Shown in pieces: positions 7,801-16,897 of a stretch of DNA of 64,000 nucleotides. The translations under genes were made by a program, and so were the position numbers. Within the stretch, counting starts at the first letter, position 1. Each line of letters starts with the position of its first letter. This DNA is from CAZQQU01 sp964595625 (GTDB lineage Bacteria; Bacteroidota; Bacteroidia; Flavobacteriales; Flavobacteriaceae), in contig CAZQQU010000004.1 of assembly GCA_964595625.1 (NCBI GenBank), positions 1-64,000 on the forward strand, read 5' to 3'. Under the pieces are notes generated by a model, which was not told the DNA's origin, did no database searches, and saw only the letters and a program-made list of their open reading frames with translations.

Positions 7801-10767
7801 TTATAATTTTAATGGATCACTAGATTCACTTTGGTAATTAAACAAGAAATCTAAATCAACTTCTTCCACAGTACCTAATTTTCTCAAGGCTTGTTGGTCA
7901 ATATCTTTTTTGTTACCCAATACCATCACCGTATAATTTCCTCCTTGAATATTTTCATTAAAGAATTTTCTCAGATCTTCCAACGTCATGGTACTGACCG
8001 CTTGGTAAATATCTTTTCGGATATCGTAATCGATACCTCTTTTCTTTAAATTTTCATAACTCCAGAAAATATTGGTCTTGGTAATGCGTGTAGCAGCTAT
8101 TTGTTTTAAAGCCGACTGACGTGCATTTTCAAACTGAGTTTCATTTTCAGGCATGTCCGACAAGAGTTCTAACATAGCCTCTACAGCTTCTGGAATTTTA
8201 TTGGCTTGGGTACCGATATACGCCTGAATATAGTTGGGCTTCTCCATTTCATTAGCATTGCGATAAAAGGCGTATGCTGAATAGGCCAAGGATTTGGACT
8301 CTCGAATTTCCTGAAAAACAATCGAAGATAATCCACTACCAAAATAGGAGTTAAACAAAGAAGAAGCACCCATTTTTTCTTTGGAAAACAGATCGCCCTT
8401 CGACAAAAACATCATTTCGGCTTGAACCATATCATAATCCACAAAATACACTTTCCCTCCGGTAGCGAGCTCAGAAAACTCTACCTTTTCGGGTAATTCT
8501 TTTAATTCTGCGGGAATTTGGTGCTTTTCATTTAAGGCACTTACAGCACCATCTAAGTCTTTACCATAATAAAATACGCGGTGCGGATAATTTTTTAAAT
8601 CTTTGAAGGCGGCTACTAAATCTTCCGGTTGTATAGTACGTAATTCTTCTAAAGTATAAATATCTCTAAAAGAAGAATTTTCTCCATACATAGCCATATT
8701 CATCAAACCACCAAACATAATTTCTCTACGATTGGTTTTTGCCTCCTGCCGATCCTTTTCAATTTTTTCAACAAACTTGTCATAAGCTTCTTGGTCGGCT
8801 TGGGCATGCTCCCAAAGGTGTTGTAATAATTCGATGCCTTTAGGAAGATTTTCTTTTAACCCGGTTAAGTATATACTAGTGCGGTCTGCCGATGTATTGG
8901 TTCCATAGCGAACGCCTATTTTATAAAACTCCTTTTTTAAATCCTCCGCCGAATAAGTATCTGTACCTACGTATGTCATATACTGGGCAGCCAAGGCCAA
9001 TAATTTGTTGTGGTCCTTCCCTATGTCATAAATGAAATAAGTGTACATCAAATCATTTTTATCGTTTTCTACATGAGATACCACAATACCATTATTTAAT
9101 GTGTGCTCTTGAATAGCTTCTTTATAGTCTACAAATACTGGCTCGATTTCAGGAGAAGTAATTTTTTCAAACTCTTGTAAAAAATTTGATTTCTTATCTC
9201 GATTGAGTTCAATGGGTGTAATTCCGGGATTATCTACTTTGACTACTCCGGTACTTTCACCCATACGTTTATACACTACTGCATAATTGTCCGCATAGAA
9301 GCGTTTGGCAAAATTGACCACATCTTCTTTCGTATACTTTCGTAAATTATCAATAAAAGCTACTCGTTGGTCCCAATCTTGAAATTGTACAAATGCTTTT
9401 ACATATGTATTGGCTAACGCTGAAGCATTGTCATACCGATTGATTTCTCTTAATTTTAAGTCATTGATAACTGCATCGAGCATCCAGTCTTCAAATTCTC
9501 CGTTTTTAATTTTATTCAGTTCACTGAGCAGTAATTCTTTTACTTCTTCTAAAGTTTGACCGCCCCGGGGATAGCCGTTCATGGTATGAATGCCGTAATC
9601 ATTAAAGAACGTTGCACTGGAATACGCCCGTTGTACCAATTGTTTTTGGTTTAGATTCAAATCAATTAACCCAGCAGTACCGTTGGTAAGTAACAAACTC
9701 ACTAAGGTTACTAACTCCTCGTCTTCAGAACCTATACTACCCGTTCTATAACCAATCGTAACACGCTCGGCCTCCGGACCAAAAACCTCAGTTTCTTGGA
9801 TACCGGTTAAAGCCGATTCGACAGGTCTTTCGGGATGGGTTAGATTTTTGTTTTCAAACTTGCCAAAATATTTATCGACCAACTGAATGGAGGCTTCAAA
9901 ATCCAAATCACCCACCAATACAACGGCCATATTATTAGGTACATAAAATCGATCAAAATAATCATGAATAGCCACCATAGAAGGATTTTTCAAATGTTCT
10001 GAAATACCAATGGTGGTTTGTTGACCATAGGGGTGATTGGGGAATAATAAATCCATCAACGCATAGTGTTCTTTTCTAAAATCGTTGTCTTGTGCCCGAT
10101 TAAATTCTTCGTAAACAGCTTCTAATTCGGTGTGAAACAAGCGTAAAACCAATTGACTAAACCGCTCACTTTCTAACATCATCCATTTTTCAAGCTCATT
10201 TGCCGGAATTTTGTTGGTATAAACCGTTTCTTCATGCCAAGTCCAAGCGTTGGTTCCTTCTGCCCCTAGAGAGCTCACCATTTTGTCGTATTCATTAGCA
10301 ATGGCCAACTTAGAAGCTTCATATGATACGCTGTCTATTTGACGATATATTGCTTTCTTTTTTTCTGGATCTTGTTCGGCTTTGTGTTGTTCGTACAAGT
10401 CAGAAATTAGGTCTAAATACACTTTTTCGGCTTCCCAATCCTGAGTTCCTATCTGGTGGGTACCTTTAAACACCATATGCTCCAAATAGTGTGCTAAACC
10501 GGTATTATCAGCCGGGTCGTACACCGAACCGGCACGAACAGCAATAAAAGTTTGAATTTTAGGCTCGTCTTCATTTTTACTCAAATACACTTTCAAACCA
10601 TTGTCTAAGGTGTATAAACGTAAACCGGTAGGGTCGTTTGCCACAGTTTCGTAGGAGAAACCGTTAGAATCCTGATGCTTGGTTACTACATTCTCTTCTT
10701 GTTTTTTTTGACATCCTATCATAGTCATAGCAATCAAAGGAATTAGAAATTTGTGTGGTTTATTCAT
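7801..10767 (-). CDS. M16 family zinc metallopeptidase, lipoprotein
   Basis: A 988-residue protein with a lipoprotein signal (lipobox MIGC, Cys19), so it is probably anchored in an outer or inner membrane facing the periplasm. The zinc motif HxxEH is intact (HYLEH, His93, Glu96, His97), and a third ligand is expected in LEAVYEEF near residues 215-222. The length and repeated architecture fit the two-domain, pitrilysin-like fused M16 peptidases in which only the N-terminal half is catalytic. A peptide-degrading role is inferred from the family; the natural substrate is unknown. It stands alone between two terminators and has an ATG start. Confidence 0.93.
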   Translation of the reverse strand: MNKPHKFLIPLIAMTMIGCQKKQEENVVTKHQDSNGFSYETVANDPTGLRLYTLDNGLKVYLSKNEDEPKIQTFIAVRAGSVYDPADNTGLAHYLEHMVFKGTHQIGTQDWEAEKVYLDLISDLYEQHKAEQDPEKKKAIYRQIDSVSYEASKLAIANEYDKMVSSLGAEGTNAWTWHEETVYTNKIPANELEKWMMLESERFSQLVLRLFHTELEAVYEEFNRAQDNDFRKEHYALMDLLFPNHPYGQQTTIGISEHLKNPSMVAIHDYFDRFYVPNNMAVVLVGDLDFEASIQLVDKYFGKFENKNLTHPERPVESALTGIQETEVFGPEAERVTIGYRTGSIGSEDEELVTLVSLLLTNGTAGLIDLNLNQKQLVQRAYSSATFFNDYGIHTMNGYPRGGQTLEEVKELLLSELNKIKNGEFEDWMLDAVINDLKLREINRYDNASALANTYVKAFVQFQDWDQRVAFIDNLRKYTKEDVVNFAKRFYADNYAVVYKRMGESTGVVKVDNPGITPIELNRDKKSNFLQEFEKITSPEIEPVFVDYKEAIQEHTLNNGIVVSHVENDKNDLMYTYFIYDIGKDHNKLLALAAQYMTYVGTDTYSAEDLKKEFYKIGVRYGTNTSADRTSIYLTGLKENLPKGIELLQHLWEHAQADQEAYDKFVEKIEKDRQEAKTNRREIMFGGLMNMAMYGENSSFRDIYTLEELRTIQPEDLVAAFKDLKNYPHRVFYYGKDLDGAVSALNEKHQIPAELKELPEKVEFSELATGGKVYFVDYDMVQAEMMFLSKGDLFSKEKMGASSLFNSYFGSGLSSIVFQEIRESKSLAYSAYAFYRNANEMEKPNYIQAYIGTQANKIPEAVEAMLELLSDMPENETQFENARQSALKQIAATRITKTNIFWSYENLKKRGIDYDIRKDIYQAVSTMTLEDLRKFFNENIQGGNYTVMVLGNKKDIDQQALRKLGTVEEVDLDFLFNYQSESSDPLKL

Positions 10768-10860
10768 AGGTTTATATTTAATTTGATTATAGTCGGTTGT
10801 TCAAAATCTGCTAGCTATCCCCTATACGATAGGTAGATGTTGTTATCCAGTGGAAAAAAA

Positions 10861-10891
10861 AATCCGTTAACATTACAATCATTAACGGATT
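10861..10891 (-). terminator. Terminator of sucD
   Basis: The inverted repeat aatccgttaa / ttaacggatt with an 11-nt loop is followed on the minus strand by a T-run (plus-strand A-run ending at 10860). It lies 29 nt beyond the sucD stop. Confidence 0.85.
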
Positions 10892-10919
10892 TAGACATTT
10901 AATATTTTCTTAAAAAAAA

Positions 10920-11792
10920 TTATCCGATAACTTCTTTGACTTTACGCCCTATTTCAGCAGGTGAATCCACTACGTGAATACCATTTTCTCTCATGATTTT
11001 CTTTTTAGCAGCAGCGGTATCTTCACTTCCACCTACGATAGCTCCAGCATGTCCCATAGTTCGTCCTGCAGGTGCTGTTTCACCGGCTATAAAACCAATT
11101 ACAGGTTTTTTACTACCGCTGTTTTTGTACCATTTGGCTGCATCAGCTTCTAATTGACCTCCAATTTCTCCAATCATAATAACGGCCTCTGTTTCCGGGT
11201 CGTTAATCAATAATTCTAGGGCTTCTTGGGTGGTAGTTCCAATAATGGGGTCTCCTCCGATACCGATAGCTGTACTGATTCCTAATCCTTGTTTAACTAC
11301 TTGGTCTGCAGCTTCGTAAGTAAGCGTACCTGACTTAGAAACCAATCCTACACTTCCTTTTTTGAAAACGAAACCAGGCATGATTCCTACTTTAGCTTCT
11401 TCCGGGGTGATGACTCCAGGGCAGTTGGGACCTATAAGTCGGCAATTTCTATCTTTAATATAATGATTTACCTGAATCATATCGGCCACGGGTATACCTT
11501 CAGTAATGGTTATAATTACCTGAATACCAGCATCGGCGGCTTCCATAATGGCATCAGCGGCAAAAGCAGGCGGAACAAAAATAATTGACACATCGGCGCC
11601 CGTCTGTTGTACGGCTTCAGCAACGGTGTTAAAAACCGGCTTACCTAGGTGCTCTTGGCCTCCTTTCCCGGGGGTTACACCGCCCACAACTTGGGTACCG
11701 TAATCAATCATTTGTCCGGCATGAAAAGTGCCCTCACTACCGGTAAATCCTTGAACAATAATTTTGGAATTTTTATTTACTAAAACGCTCAT
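10920..11792 (-). CDS. sucD: Succinyl-CoA ligase (ADP/GDP-forming), alpha subunit
   Basis: A 290-residue TCA-cycle enzyme subunit that binds CoA and carries the phosphohistidine intermediate. The N-terminal CoA-binding Rossmann domain is clear (IIVQGFTGSEGTFHAGQMI), and so is the conserved GPNCPGV. The active-site histidine is His248 in GHAGAIVGG, with GETAPAGRTMGHAG before it. The length is normal for the family. The beta subunit gene sucC is not adjacent, so the complex is encoded at split loci here. The gene has its own TACTTTTG box 25 nt upstream and its own terminator. Confidence 0.97.
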   Translation of the reverse strand: MSVLVNKNSKIIVQGFTGSEGTFHAGQMIDYGTQVVGGVTPGKGGQEHLGKPVFNTVAEAVQQTGADVSIIFVPPAFAADAIMEAADAGIQVIITITEGIPVADMIQVNHYIKDRNCRLIGPNCPGVITPEEAKVGIMPGFVFKKGSVGLVSKSGTLTYEAADQVVKQGLGISTAIGIGGDPIIGTTTQEALELLINDPETEAVIMIGEIGGQLEADAAKWYKNSGSKKPVIGFIAGETAPAGRTMGHAGAIVGGSEDTAAAKKKIMRENGIHVVDSPAEIGRKVKEVIG

Positions 11793-11817
11793 GCTATTTG
11801 AATTTTGAAGAGTTGCG

Positions 11818-11825
11818 CAAAAGTA
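11818..11825 (-). promoter_or_regulatory. TACTTTTG -7 box of sucD
   Basis: The box matches TAnnTTTG on the minus strand, 25 nt before the sucD ATG, in the gap after the LpxD-like gene. No clear TTG -33 element was seen at the expected distance. Confidence 0.55.
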
Positions 11826-11865
11826 ACTCTAATTTGATAATTATTTAAACGAAACCATTAAAATT

Positions 11866-12804
11866 TCACTCCATTTTTTTTAGCTTCTTGACCAATTCGG
11901 GGATTAATTTGATTGAAGCGATTTCTTTGTATTTGGCTCTAAAATCTTCCGCCGGAGTGCCAAAATACGACTTATTTCCCGCTAAGGATTTACTGACACC
12001 CGATTGGGCAGAAATAATCGATTTAGTACCAATGGTAACTCCACTGGTAATACCTACTTGCCCCCACAGGGTTACTTCATCTTCAATTACTACACAACCT
12101 GCAATACCTGTTTGCGAAGCAATCAAACATTTTTTTCCAATAAAGGTATCGTGAGCCACATGTACTTGATTGTCTAATTTAGATCCTTTTCCGATTCGGG
12201 TATCTCCGGTTACCCCCCGATCTATGGTACATAAGGCACCAATTTCCACCTCATCTTCAATGATTACACGTCCGCTACTCAACAGTTTATCAAAACCTTC
12301 GGGACGTTTTTTATAGTAAAAGGCATCGGCTCCCAAAACTGTACCTGCGTGGATAATAACGCGGTCTCCGATTACGGTATCATCTTGAATTACCACGTTA
12401 GGATGAATCACACAATCTACACCTATCTCCACATTATTACCAATAAATACTTGGGGTTGAATAATAGTACCTGCTCCAATTTTTGCGGTAGGTGCCACCA
12501 CAGCCGAAGCAGGAACAAATGGTTTGAAGTGTAGGGTCAACTTATTAAAATCCCGGAAAGGATCATCCGATATTAAAAGGGCTTTACCTTCCGGACAGCT
12601 CACCTCTTTATTAATTAAGATAATGGTTGCAGCCGATTGCAAAGCTTTGTCGTAATACTTAGGGTGGTCCACAAACACAATATCACCGGGAGTTACTACG
12701 TGAATTTCATTCATTCCCCTTACGGGAAAATCCGGGCGACCCACATATTTGGCTTGAATCAGCCGGGCTATTTCTTCTAAGGTTTGTGGTGTTGAAAACT
12801 TCAT
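11866..12804 (-). CDS. LpxD-like acyltransferase paralogue (left-handed beta-helix)
   Basis: A 312-residue hexapeptide-repeat acyltransferase closely resembling LpxD: an N-terminal uridine-binding-type domain, then a left-handed beta-helix (about 100-280; IGNNVEIGVDCVIHPNVVI), then a helical C-terminus. The catalytic histidine equivalent is kept (DNQVHVAHDTFIG, His218). However, the LpxD signature GADGFGF is changed to GADAFYYKK, and residues around it differ from the true LpxD encoded 4 kb away. A distinct acyl-sugar substrate is therefore possible. It is followed by sucD; no strong promoter box was found upstream. Calling it a second lipid A N-acyltransferase would go beyond the evidence. 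Confidence 0.82.
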   Translation of the reverse strand: MKFSTPQTLEEIARLIQAKYVGRPDFPVRGMNEIHVVTPGDIVFVDHPKYYDKALQSAATIILINKEVSCPEGKALLISDDPFRDFNKLTLHFKPFVPASAVVAPTAKIGAGTIIQPQVFIGNNVEIGVDCVIHPNVVIQDDTVIGDRVIIHAGTVLGADAFYYKKRPEGFDKLLSSGRVIIEDEVEIGALCTIDRGVTGDTRIGKGSKLDNQVHVAHDTFIGKKCLIASQTGIAGCVVIEDEVTLWGQVGITSGVTIGTKSIISAQSGVSKSLAGNKSYFGTPAEDFRAKYKEIASIKLIPELVKKLKKME

Positions 12805-12990
12805 AGTTTCGAAATTAAGAATCCCTCCGATTAATGTTTGACAATCTTGACAAGGATTAGCACGAATATAATGGTTTTCATGTCATCATAACCATTTTAT
12901 ATAAGTGCCTAGGTAACAAAAGAAGTTACTAGATTTAGAACGACTCCAGAAGACTTCAAGGTCCAATCCAATGTCTAATTCATCTTAACA

Positions 12991-13013
12991 AAAATCCCTG
13001 AATTAGGGATTTT
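12991..13013 (-). terminator. Terminator of the lpx-efp operon
   Basis: The hairpin aaatccct / agggattt is followed on the minus strand by TTTTTGTT, and lies immediately after the efp stop at 13017. Confidence 0.8.
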
Positions 13014-13016
13014 ATT

Positions 13017-13583
13017 TTATTCTTTAACACGCTCTTTATAAGTCCCTTTCTCAGTTTCTACCCTTATTTTATCACCTTCATTGATAAATAAAGGTACTTG
13101 TATAATCGCACCGGTTTCAACGGTAGCAGGTTTGGTGGCATTAGTTGCCGTGTTACCTTTGACTCCGGGTTCTGATGAAATAACTTCCAACACAACGGTA
13201 GCAGGCATTTCAACAGAAAGCGGCATATTGTCTTCTGTGTTAATGATAATTGTGACCACTTCACCTTCTTTCATCAATTTGGGGTTGTCTAAGGCACTTT
13301 CACGCAGTTGGATTTGCGAAAAATCCTCTTCGTTCATAAAATGATAGTACTCACCATCGTTATATAAATATTGGAATTTGTGAGTTTCAACCCGAACCTC
13401 ATCGATTCTGTGTCCGGCAGAAAAAGTGTTTTCAATCACTTTTCCGGTGGTAAGACTTTTAAGTTTAGTACGTACAAAAGCAGGTCCTTTTCCAGGTTTC
13501 ACATGAAGAAATTCAACTATTTTATAGATGTCACTGTTGTATTTAATACATAATCCATTTCTAATATCTGCAGTTGTTGCCAT
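13017..13583 (-). CDS. efp: Translation elongation factor P
   Basis: 188 residues, the standard EF-P length, with the KOW-like N-terminal domain and two OB domains. It relieves ribosome stalling at polyproline stretches. The loop bearing the modifiable lysine reads KPGKGPAFVRTKLK, with Lys32 at the tip; the modification enzymes are not encoded nearby. The C-terminal signature INEGDKIRVETEKGTYKERV is intact. It is the last gene of the minus-strand lpxD, lpxC/fabZ, lpxA, efp run, 54 nt after lpxA, and ends in a terminator. Confidence 0.98.
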   Translation of the reverse strand: MATTADIRNGLCIKYNSDIYKIVEFLHVKPGKGPAFVRTKLKSLTTGKVIENTFSAGHRIDEVRVETHKFQYLYNDGEYYHFMNEEDFSQIQLRESALDNPKLMKEGEVVTIIINTEDNMPLSVEMPATVVLEVISSEPGVKGNTATNATKPATVETGAIIQVPLFINEGDKIRVETEKGTYKERVKE

Positions 13584-13637
13584 TGGTGTTTTATTTAAGA
13601 AAGTTTAATGAATGATAAATGTTATTGGATGTAAAGT

Positions 13638-14429
13638 TTATTCTTTGGTATTGCTGGAATAGCCTTTCATAATTCCCCGTTTGGAATTTCTTACAAATTG
13701 TAATATTTCATCGCGTTCCGGGGTGGCTTCCATTTCGGCCTCGATGATTTCGAGTGCTTGGGTATTGTTATAATTCTTTTGATACAATATGCGATAAATG
13801 TTTTGTATCTCTCGTATTTTCTCGGAAGAGAAACCTCTTCTACGCAACCCTATAGAATTGATTCCCACATACGAAAGGGGTTCTCGTGCAGCTTTAACAA
13901 AAGGGGGTACGTCTTTACGTACCAATGAACCACCGGTGACAAAAGCGTGATTACCAATAGTACAAAATTGTTGAATGGCAGTCATACCTGCCAAAACCAC
14001 ATAATCACCCACGGTGATATGGCCCGCTAAAGTGCTGTTGTTTGAAAAAACACAATTATCACCCACAATACAATCGTGCGCTATGTGGCAATAAGCCATA
14101 ATCCAACAGTTTTTACCAACCACGGTACGCATTTTATCGATTGTTCCTCGATTGATTGTCACGTATTCACGAATGGTAGTTCCATCACCTATTTCTACGG
14201 TGGTTTCTTCGTCTTGGAATTTCAAATCTTGTGGAATTGCCGATATAACAGCACCTGGAAATATATTGCAGTTTTTTCCGATACGAGCTCCCTCCATGAT
14301 AGTTACATTCGATCCTATCCATGTTCCCTCTCCAATTACTACATTGTTATGAATGGTTGCAAAGGGTTCGATTACTACATTTTTAGCAATTTTTGCTCCC
14401 GGATGAACATACGCTAAAGGTTGATTCAT
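13638..14429 (-). CDS. lpxA: UDP-N-acetylglucosamine O-acyltransferase
   Basis: A 263-residue cytoplasmic homotrimeric acyltransferase of the first lipid A step, moving a 3-hydroxyacyl chain from ACP to UDP-GlcNAc. Hexapeptide repeats (VIGEGTWIGSNVTI, IGKNCNIFPGAVI) form the left-handed helix. The catalytic histidine is His118 in CHIAHDC, and the acyl-chain ruler region contains GHITVGDYVVLAG. The C-terminal helical domain (GLRRRGFSSEKIREIQNIYR) is complete. It lies 18 nt after lpxC/fabZ in the same operon. Confidence 0.97.
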   Translation of the reverse strand: MNQPLAYVHPGAKIAKNVVIEPFATIHNNVVIGEGTWIGSNVTIMEGARIGKNCNIFPGAVISAIPQDLKFQDEETTVEIGDGTTIREYVTINRGTIDKMRTVVGKNCWIMAYCHIAHDCIVGDNCVFSNNSTLAGHITVGDYVVLAGMTAIQQFCTIGNHAFVTGGSLVRKDVPPFVKAAREPLSYVGINSIGLRRRGFSSEKIREIQNIYRILYQKNYNNTQALEIIEAEMEATPERDEILQFVRNSKRGIMKGYSSNTKE

Positions 14430-14447
14430 AGAAATACTAATTTAAAT

Positions 14448-15848
14448 TTATTTGGCTTTTACAATTTGTGCCATCAATTCCGCTTCGGTAACCAGTTTAT
14501 CATTGGCATAGGCATTCGCTTGCATTTGAACTATCCCTCTTCGGATAGGCATCATTAATTCGAGTCTAAATATCAGCGTATCTCCGGGAACCACTTTTTC
14601 TTTGAATTTGACATTGTCAATCTTCATAAAAAAGGTCAAGTAATTTTCAGGATCAGGAACGCTGCTGAGCGCTAAAATTCCTCCGGTTTGAGCCATAGCT
14701 TCTATAATGAGTACCCCTGGCATTACGGGAGCCCCCGGAAAATGCCCCACAAAAAAGGGCTCATTCATGGTTACATTTTTAATACCCACTACGTGTTTAT
14801 CGGATAATTCGTAAATTTTATCGACTAATAAAAACGGAGGACGGTGGGGTAACAACCCCATAATGTCGTTAACATCTTTTATAGGAGGTTGGCTCAGGTC
14901 TATTTTAGGAACGTTATTACGTTTTTCTAATCGAATAATTTTAGAAAGTTTTTTAGCAAACTGGGTATTGACTTGATGACCGGGTTTATTGGCAATGATT
15001 TTTCCACGTATAGGCATTCCCACCAATGCTAAATCACCGATAACATCCAGCAGTTTGTGCCGAGCTGCTTCGTTGGGATAATGCAAAGTTAGATTGTCTA
15101 AAATGCCGTTCGGTTTGATTGAAATACTATCTTTTTTAAAGGCAACTTTGAGTTTCTCGGTGGTTTCTGGAGATAATTCTTTATCTACATACACTATGGC
15201 ATTGTTTAAATCCCCTCCTTTGATTAAACCGTGGTCTAGAAGCATTTCCAGTTCATGTAAAAAACTAAAAGTACGTGCGTTGGCAATTTCACTTTTAAAA
15301 TCGGCTATAGATTTCAAGGTCGCATTTTGAGTACCTAATACCTTAGTTCCGAAATCCACCATCGTAGTGACCTGGTACTCATCCGCCGGCATAACTATGA
15401 TTTCACTTCCGGTTTTTTCATCGGTAAAAGAGATAATATCTTTGACCACATATTCTTCCCGCACCGCATCTTGCTCTACTACTCCGACCCGATCAATAGC
15501 TTCTACAAAATATTTGGCCGAACCATCCATAATGGGCGGTTCCGGACCACTTAATTCGATGATACAGTTGTCAACTCCCATGCCCACCAAGGCCGAAAGG
15601 ATATGTTCGGAAGTATGAATTTTAACTCCTAGTTTTTCGAGATTGGTACCGCGTTGGGTATTTACCACATAATTAGCATCTGCTTCAATCACCGGATGTC
15701 CTTCCAAATCGGTTCTAACAAATGCATAGCCATGATTGATAGGAGCAGGTTTGAGGGTCATCAGCACTTCTTTTCCGGTGTGTAGTCCTACTCCACTTAA
15801 AGAAACTTCGTTAGCTAATGTGTGCTGTTTGGCCTGATTAGTGCTCAT
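14448..15848 (-). CDS. lpxC/fabZ: Bifunctional LpxC deacetylase / FabZ dehydratase
   Basis: A 466-residue fusion typical of Bacteroidota. Residues 1 to about 305 are LpxC, the zinc deacetylase committing UDP-acyl-GlcNAc to lipid A. Visible motifs are HTSEHILSAL (zinc His), GPEPPIMDGSA and HKLLDVIGDLALVG (zinc His and Asp). Residues about 325-466 are FabZ, the 3-hydroxyacyl-ACP dehydratase: LLPHRPPFLLVDKI with the catalytic His, then GHFPGAPVMPGVLIIEAMAQ with the catalytic Glu. The fusion couples fatty-acid elongation and lipid A synthesis, which compete for the same hydroxyacyl-ACP. The start overlaps the lpxD end by 11 nt, so the two are translationally coupled. Confidence 0.97.
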   Translation of the reverse strand: MSTNQAKQHTLANEVSLSGVGLHTGKEVLMTLKPAPINHGYAFVRTDLEGHPVIEADANYVVNTQRGTNLEKLGVKIHTSEHILSALVGMGVDNCIIELSGPEPPIMDGSAKYFVEAIDRVGVVEQDAVREEYVVKDIISFTDEKTGSEIIVMPADEYQVTTMVDFGTKVLGTQNATLKSIADFKSEIANARTFSFLHELEMLLDHGLIKGGDLNNAIVYVDKELSPETTEKLKVAFKKDSISIKPNGILDNLTLHYPNEAARHKLLDVIGDLALVGMPIRGKIIANKPGHQVNTQFAKKLSKIIRLEKRNNVPKIDLSQPPIKDVNDIMGLLPHRPPFLLVDKIYELSDKHVVGIKNVTMNEPFFVGHFPGAPVMPGVLIIEAMAQTGGILALSSVPDPENYLTFFMKIDNVKFKEKVVPGDTLIFRLELMMPIRRGIVQMQANAYANDKLVTEAELMAQIVKAK

Positions 15849-16866
15849 TATTTATTTTTTTTTGAATATTATAAACAGTTTCAGCCAATTTGGGTAAATT
15901 CTTAAAGTGTACATAGCTCTTATTATAATCGCCATATACCAAAGCGGGTGAACCTTGTAAAGTTTCGTTGTCTTTGACATTTCTGCCTACGCCACTTTGC
16001 GCTTGGACTTTTACATTATTCCCAATAACCAGATGACCTGCAATTCCCACTTGTCCACCTATCATACATCCTTTTCCAATCTTTGAGGATCCTGCCACTC
16101 CCGATTGAGCAGCTATCACCGTATTTTCACCAATTTCAACATTGTGTGCTATCATGATTTGGTTGTCTAACTTAACACCCCGACGTATAATGGTTGAACC
16201 TAAAGTGGCTCTATCTATCGTAGTATTTGCACCTATATCGACATAGTCTTCTATGACAACATTACCGGTTTGTGGCACCTTGTTGTATTCCCCACTGGTT
16301 TCGGGTACAAACCCAAAACCGTCCGCCCCAATCACTACTCCACTGTGCACTACACAATGATTGCCAATGATGGTATCTGAGTAAATTTTGGCGCCGGCAA
16401 AGATAGTAACATTATCACCGATCCTAACATTATCGCCGATATAAACATGGGGGTAAATTTTGACATTGTTGCCTACAGTGACATTTTCACCTATATAAGC
16501 AAATGCACCCAAGTAGATATTTTCTCCCAACACTGCGGTTTCTGCCTTAAAAACAGGCGATTCAATCCCCACTTTGTGCTGTTTGATTTGGTCGTAAAAA
16601 GCCAATAATTGTGAAAAGGATTTATAGGGATTGTCCACCCGAATTAAGGTAGAGGAAATTTTTTCATCCGCTACAAATTTTTTATCTACAATTACAATAG
16701 AAGCCTGTGTAGAATAAATGTAGGGGGTGTATTTGGGGTTGGCCAAAAAGGTTAAGGATCCTTCCTCACCTTCTTCTATTTTAGCTAACTTAAAAACCTC
16801 CACCTCAGGATTACCTTCTATCTCTCCATTTAGGATTTCTGATATTTGAGCCGCAGTAAATTTCAT
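15838..16866 (-). CDS. lpxD: UDP-3-O-acylglucosamine N-acyltransferase
   Basis: A 342-residue third enzyme of lipid A synthesis, adding the second 3-hydroxyacyl chain. The N-terminal uridine-binding domain is followed by hexapeptide repeats (IGENVTVGNNVKIYPHVYIG). The GADGFGF signature is present near 180-186, and the catalytic His241 lies in LDNQIMIAHNVEIG. This is the canonical copy, unlike the paralogue at 11866-12804. A TATTTTTG box ends only 5 nt before the ATG, so a transcript from it would be essentially leaderless. Confidence 0.97.
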   Translation of the reverse strand: MKFTAAQISEILNGEIEGNPEVEVFKLAKIEEGEEGSLTFLANPKYTPYIYSTQASIVIVDKKFVADEKISSTLIRVDNPYKSFSQLLAFYDQIKQHKVGIESPVFKAETAVLGENIYLGAFAYIGENVTVGNNVKIYPHVYIGDNVRIGDNVTIFAGAKIYSDTIIGNHCVVHSGVVIGADGFGFVPETSGEYNKVPQTGNVVIEDYVDIGANTTIDRATLGSTIIRRGVKLDNQIMIAHNVEIGENTVIAAQSGVAGSSKIGKGCMIGGQVGIAGHLVIGNNVKVQAQSGVGRNVKDNETLQGSPALVYGDYNKSYVHFKNLPKLAETVYNIQKKINNEH

Positions 16867-16871
16867 TATAA

Positions 16872-16879
16872 CAAAAATA
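16872..16879 (-). promoter_or_regulatory. TATTTTTG -7 box directly before lpxD
   Basis: It matches TAnnTTTG on the minus strand with 5 nt between box and ATG, in the 31-nt gap after the HD gene. No -33 TTG was seen. Transcription would begin about at the start codon. Confidence 0.45.
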
Positions 16880-16897
16880 TAAAAAAAGGGTAAAATT

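Noticed and set aside
11866..16866. Repeated hexapeptide-encoding sequences in lpxA, lpxD and the paralogue
   Set aside because: They encode left-handed beta-helix coils of three separate acyltransferases and are not DNA repeats.
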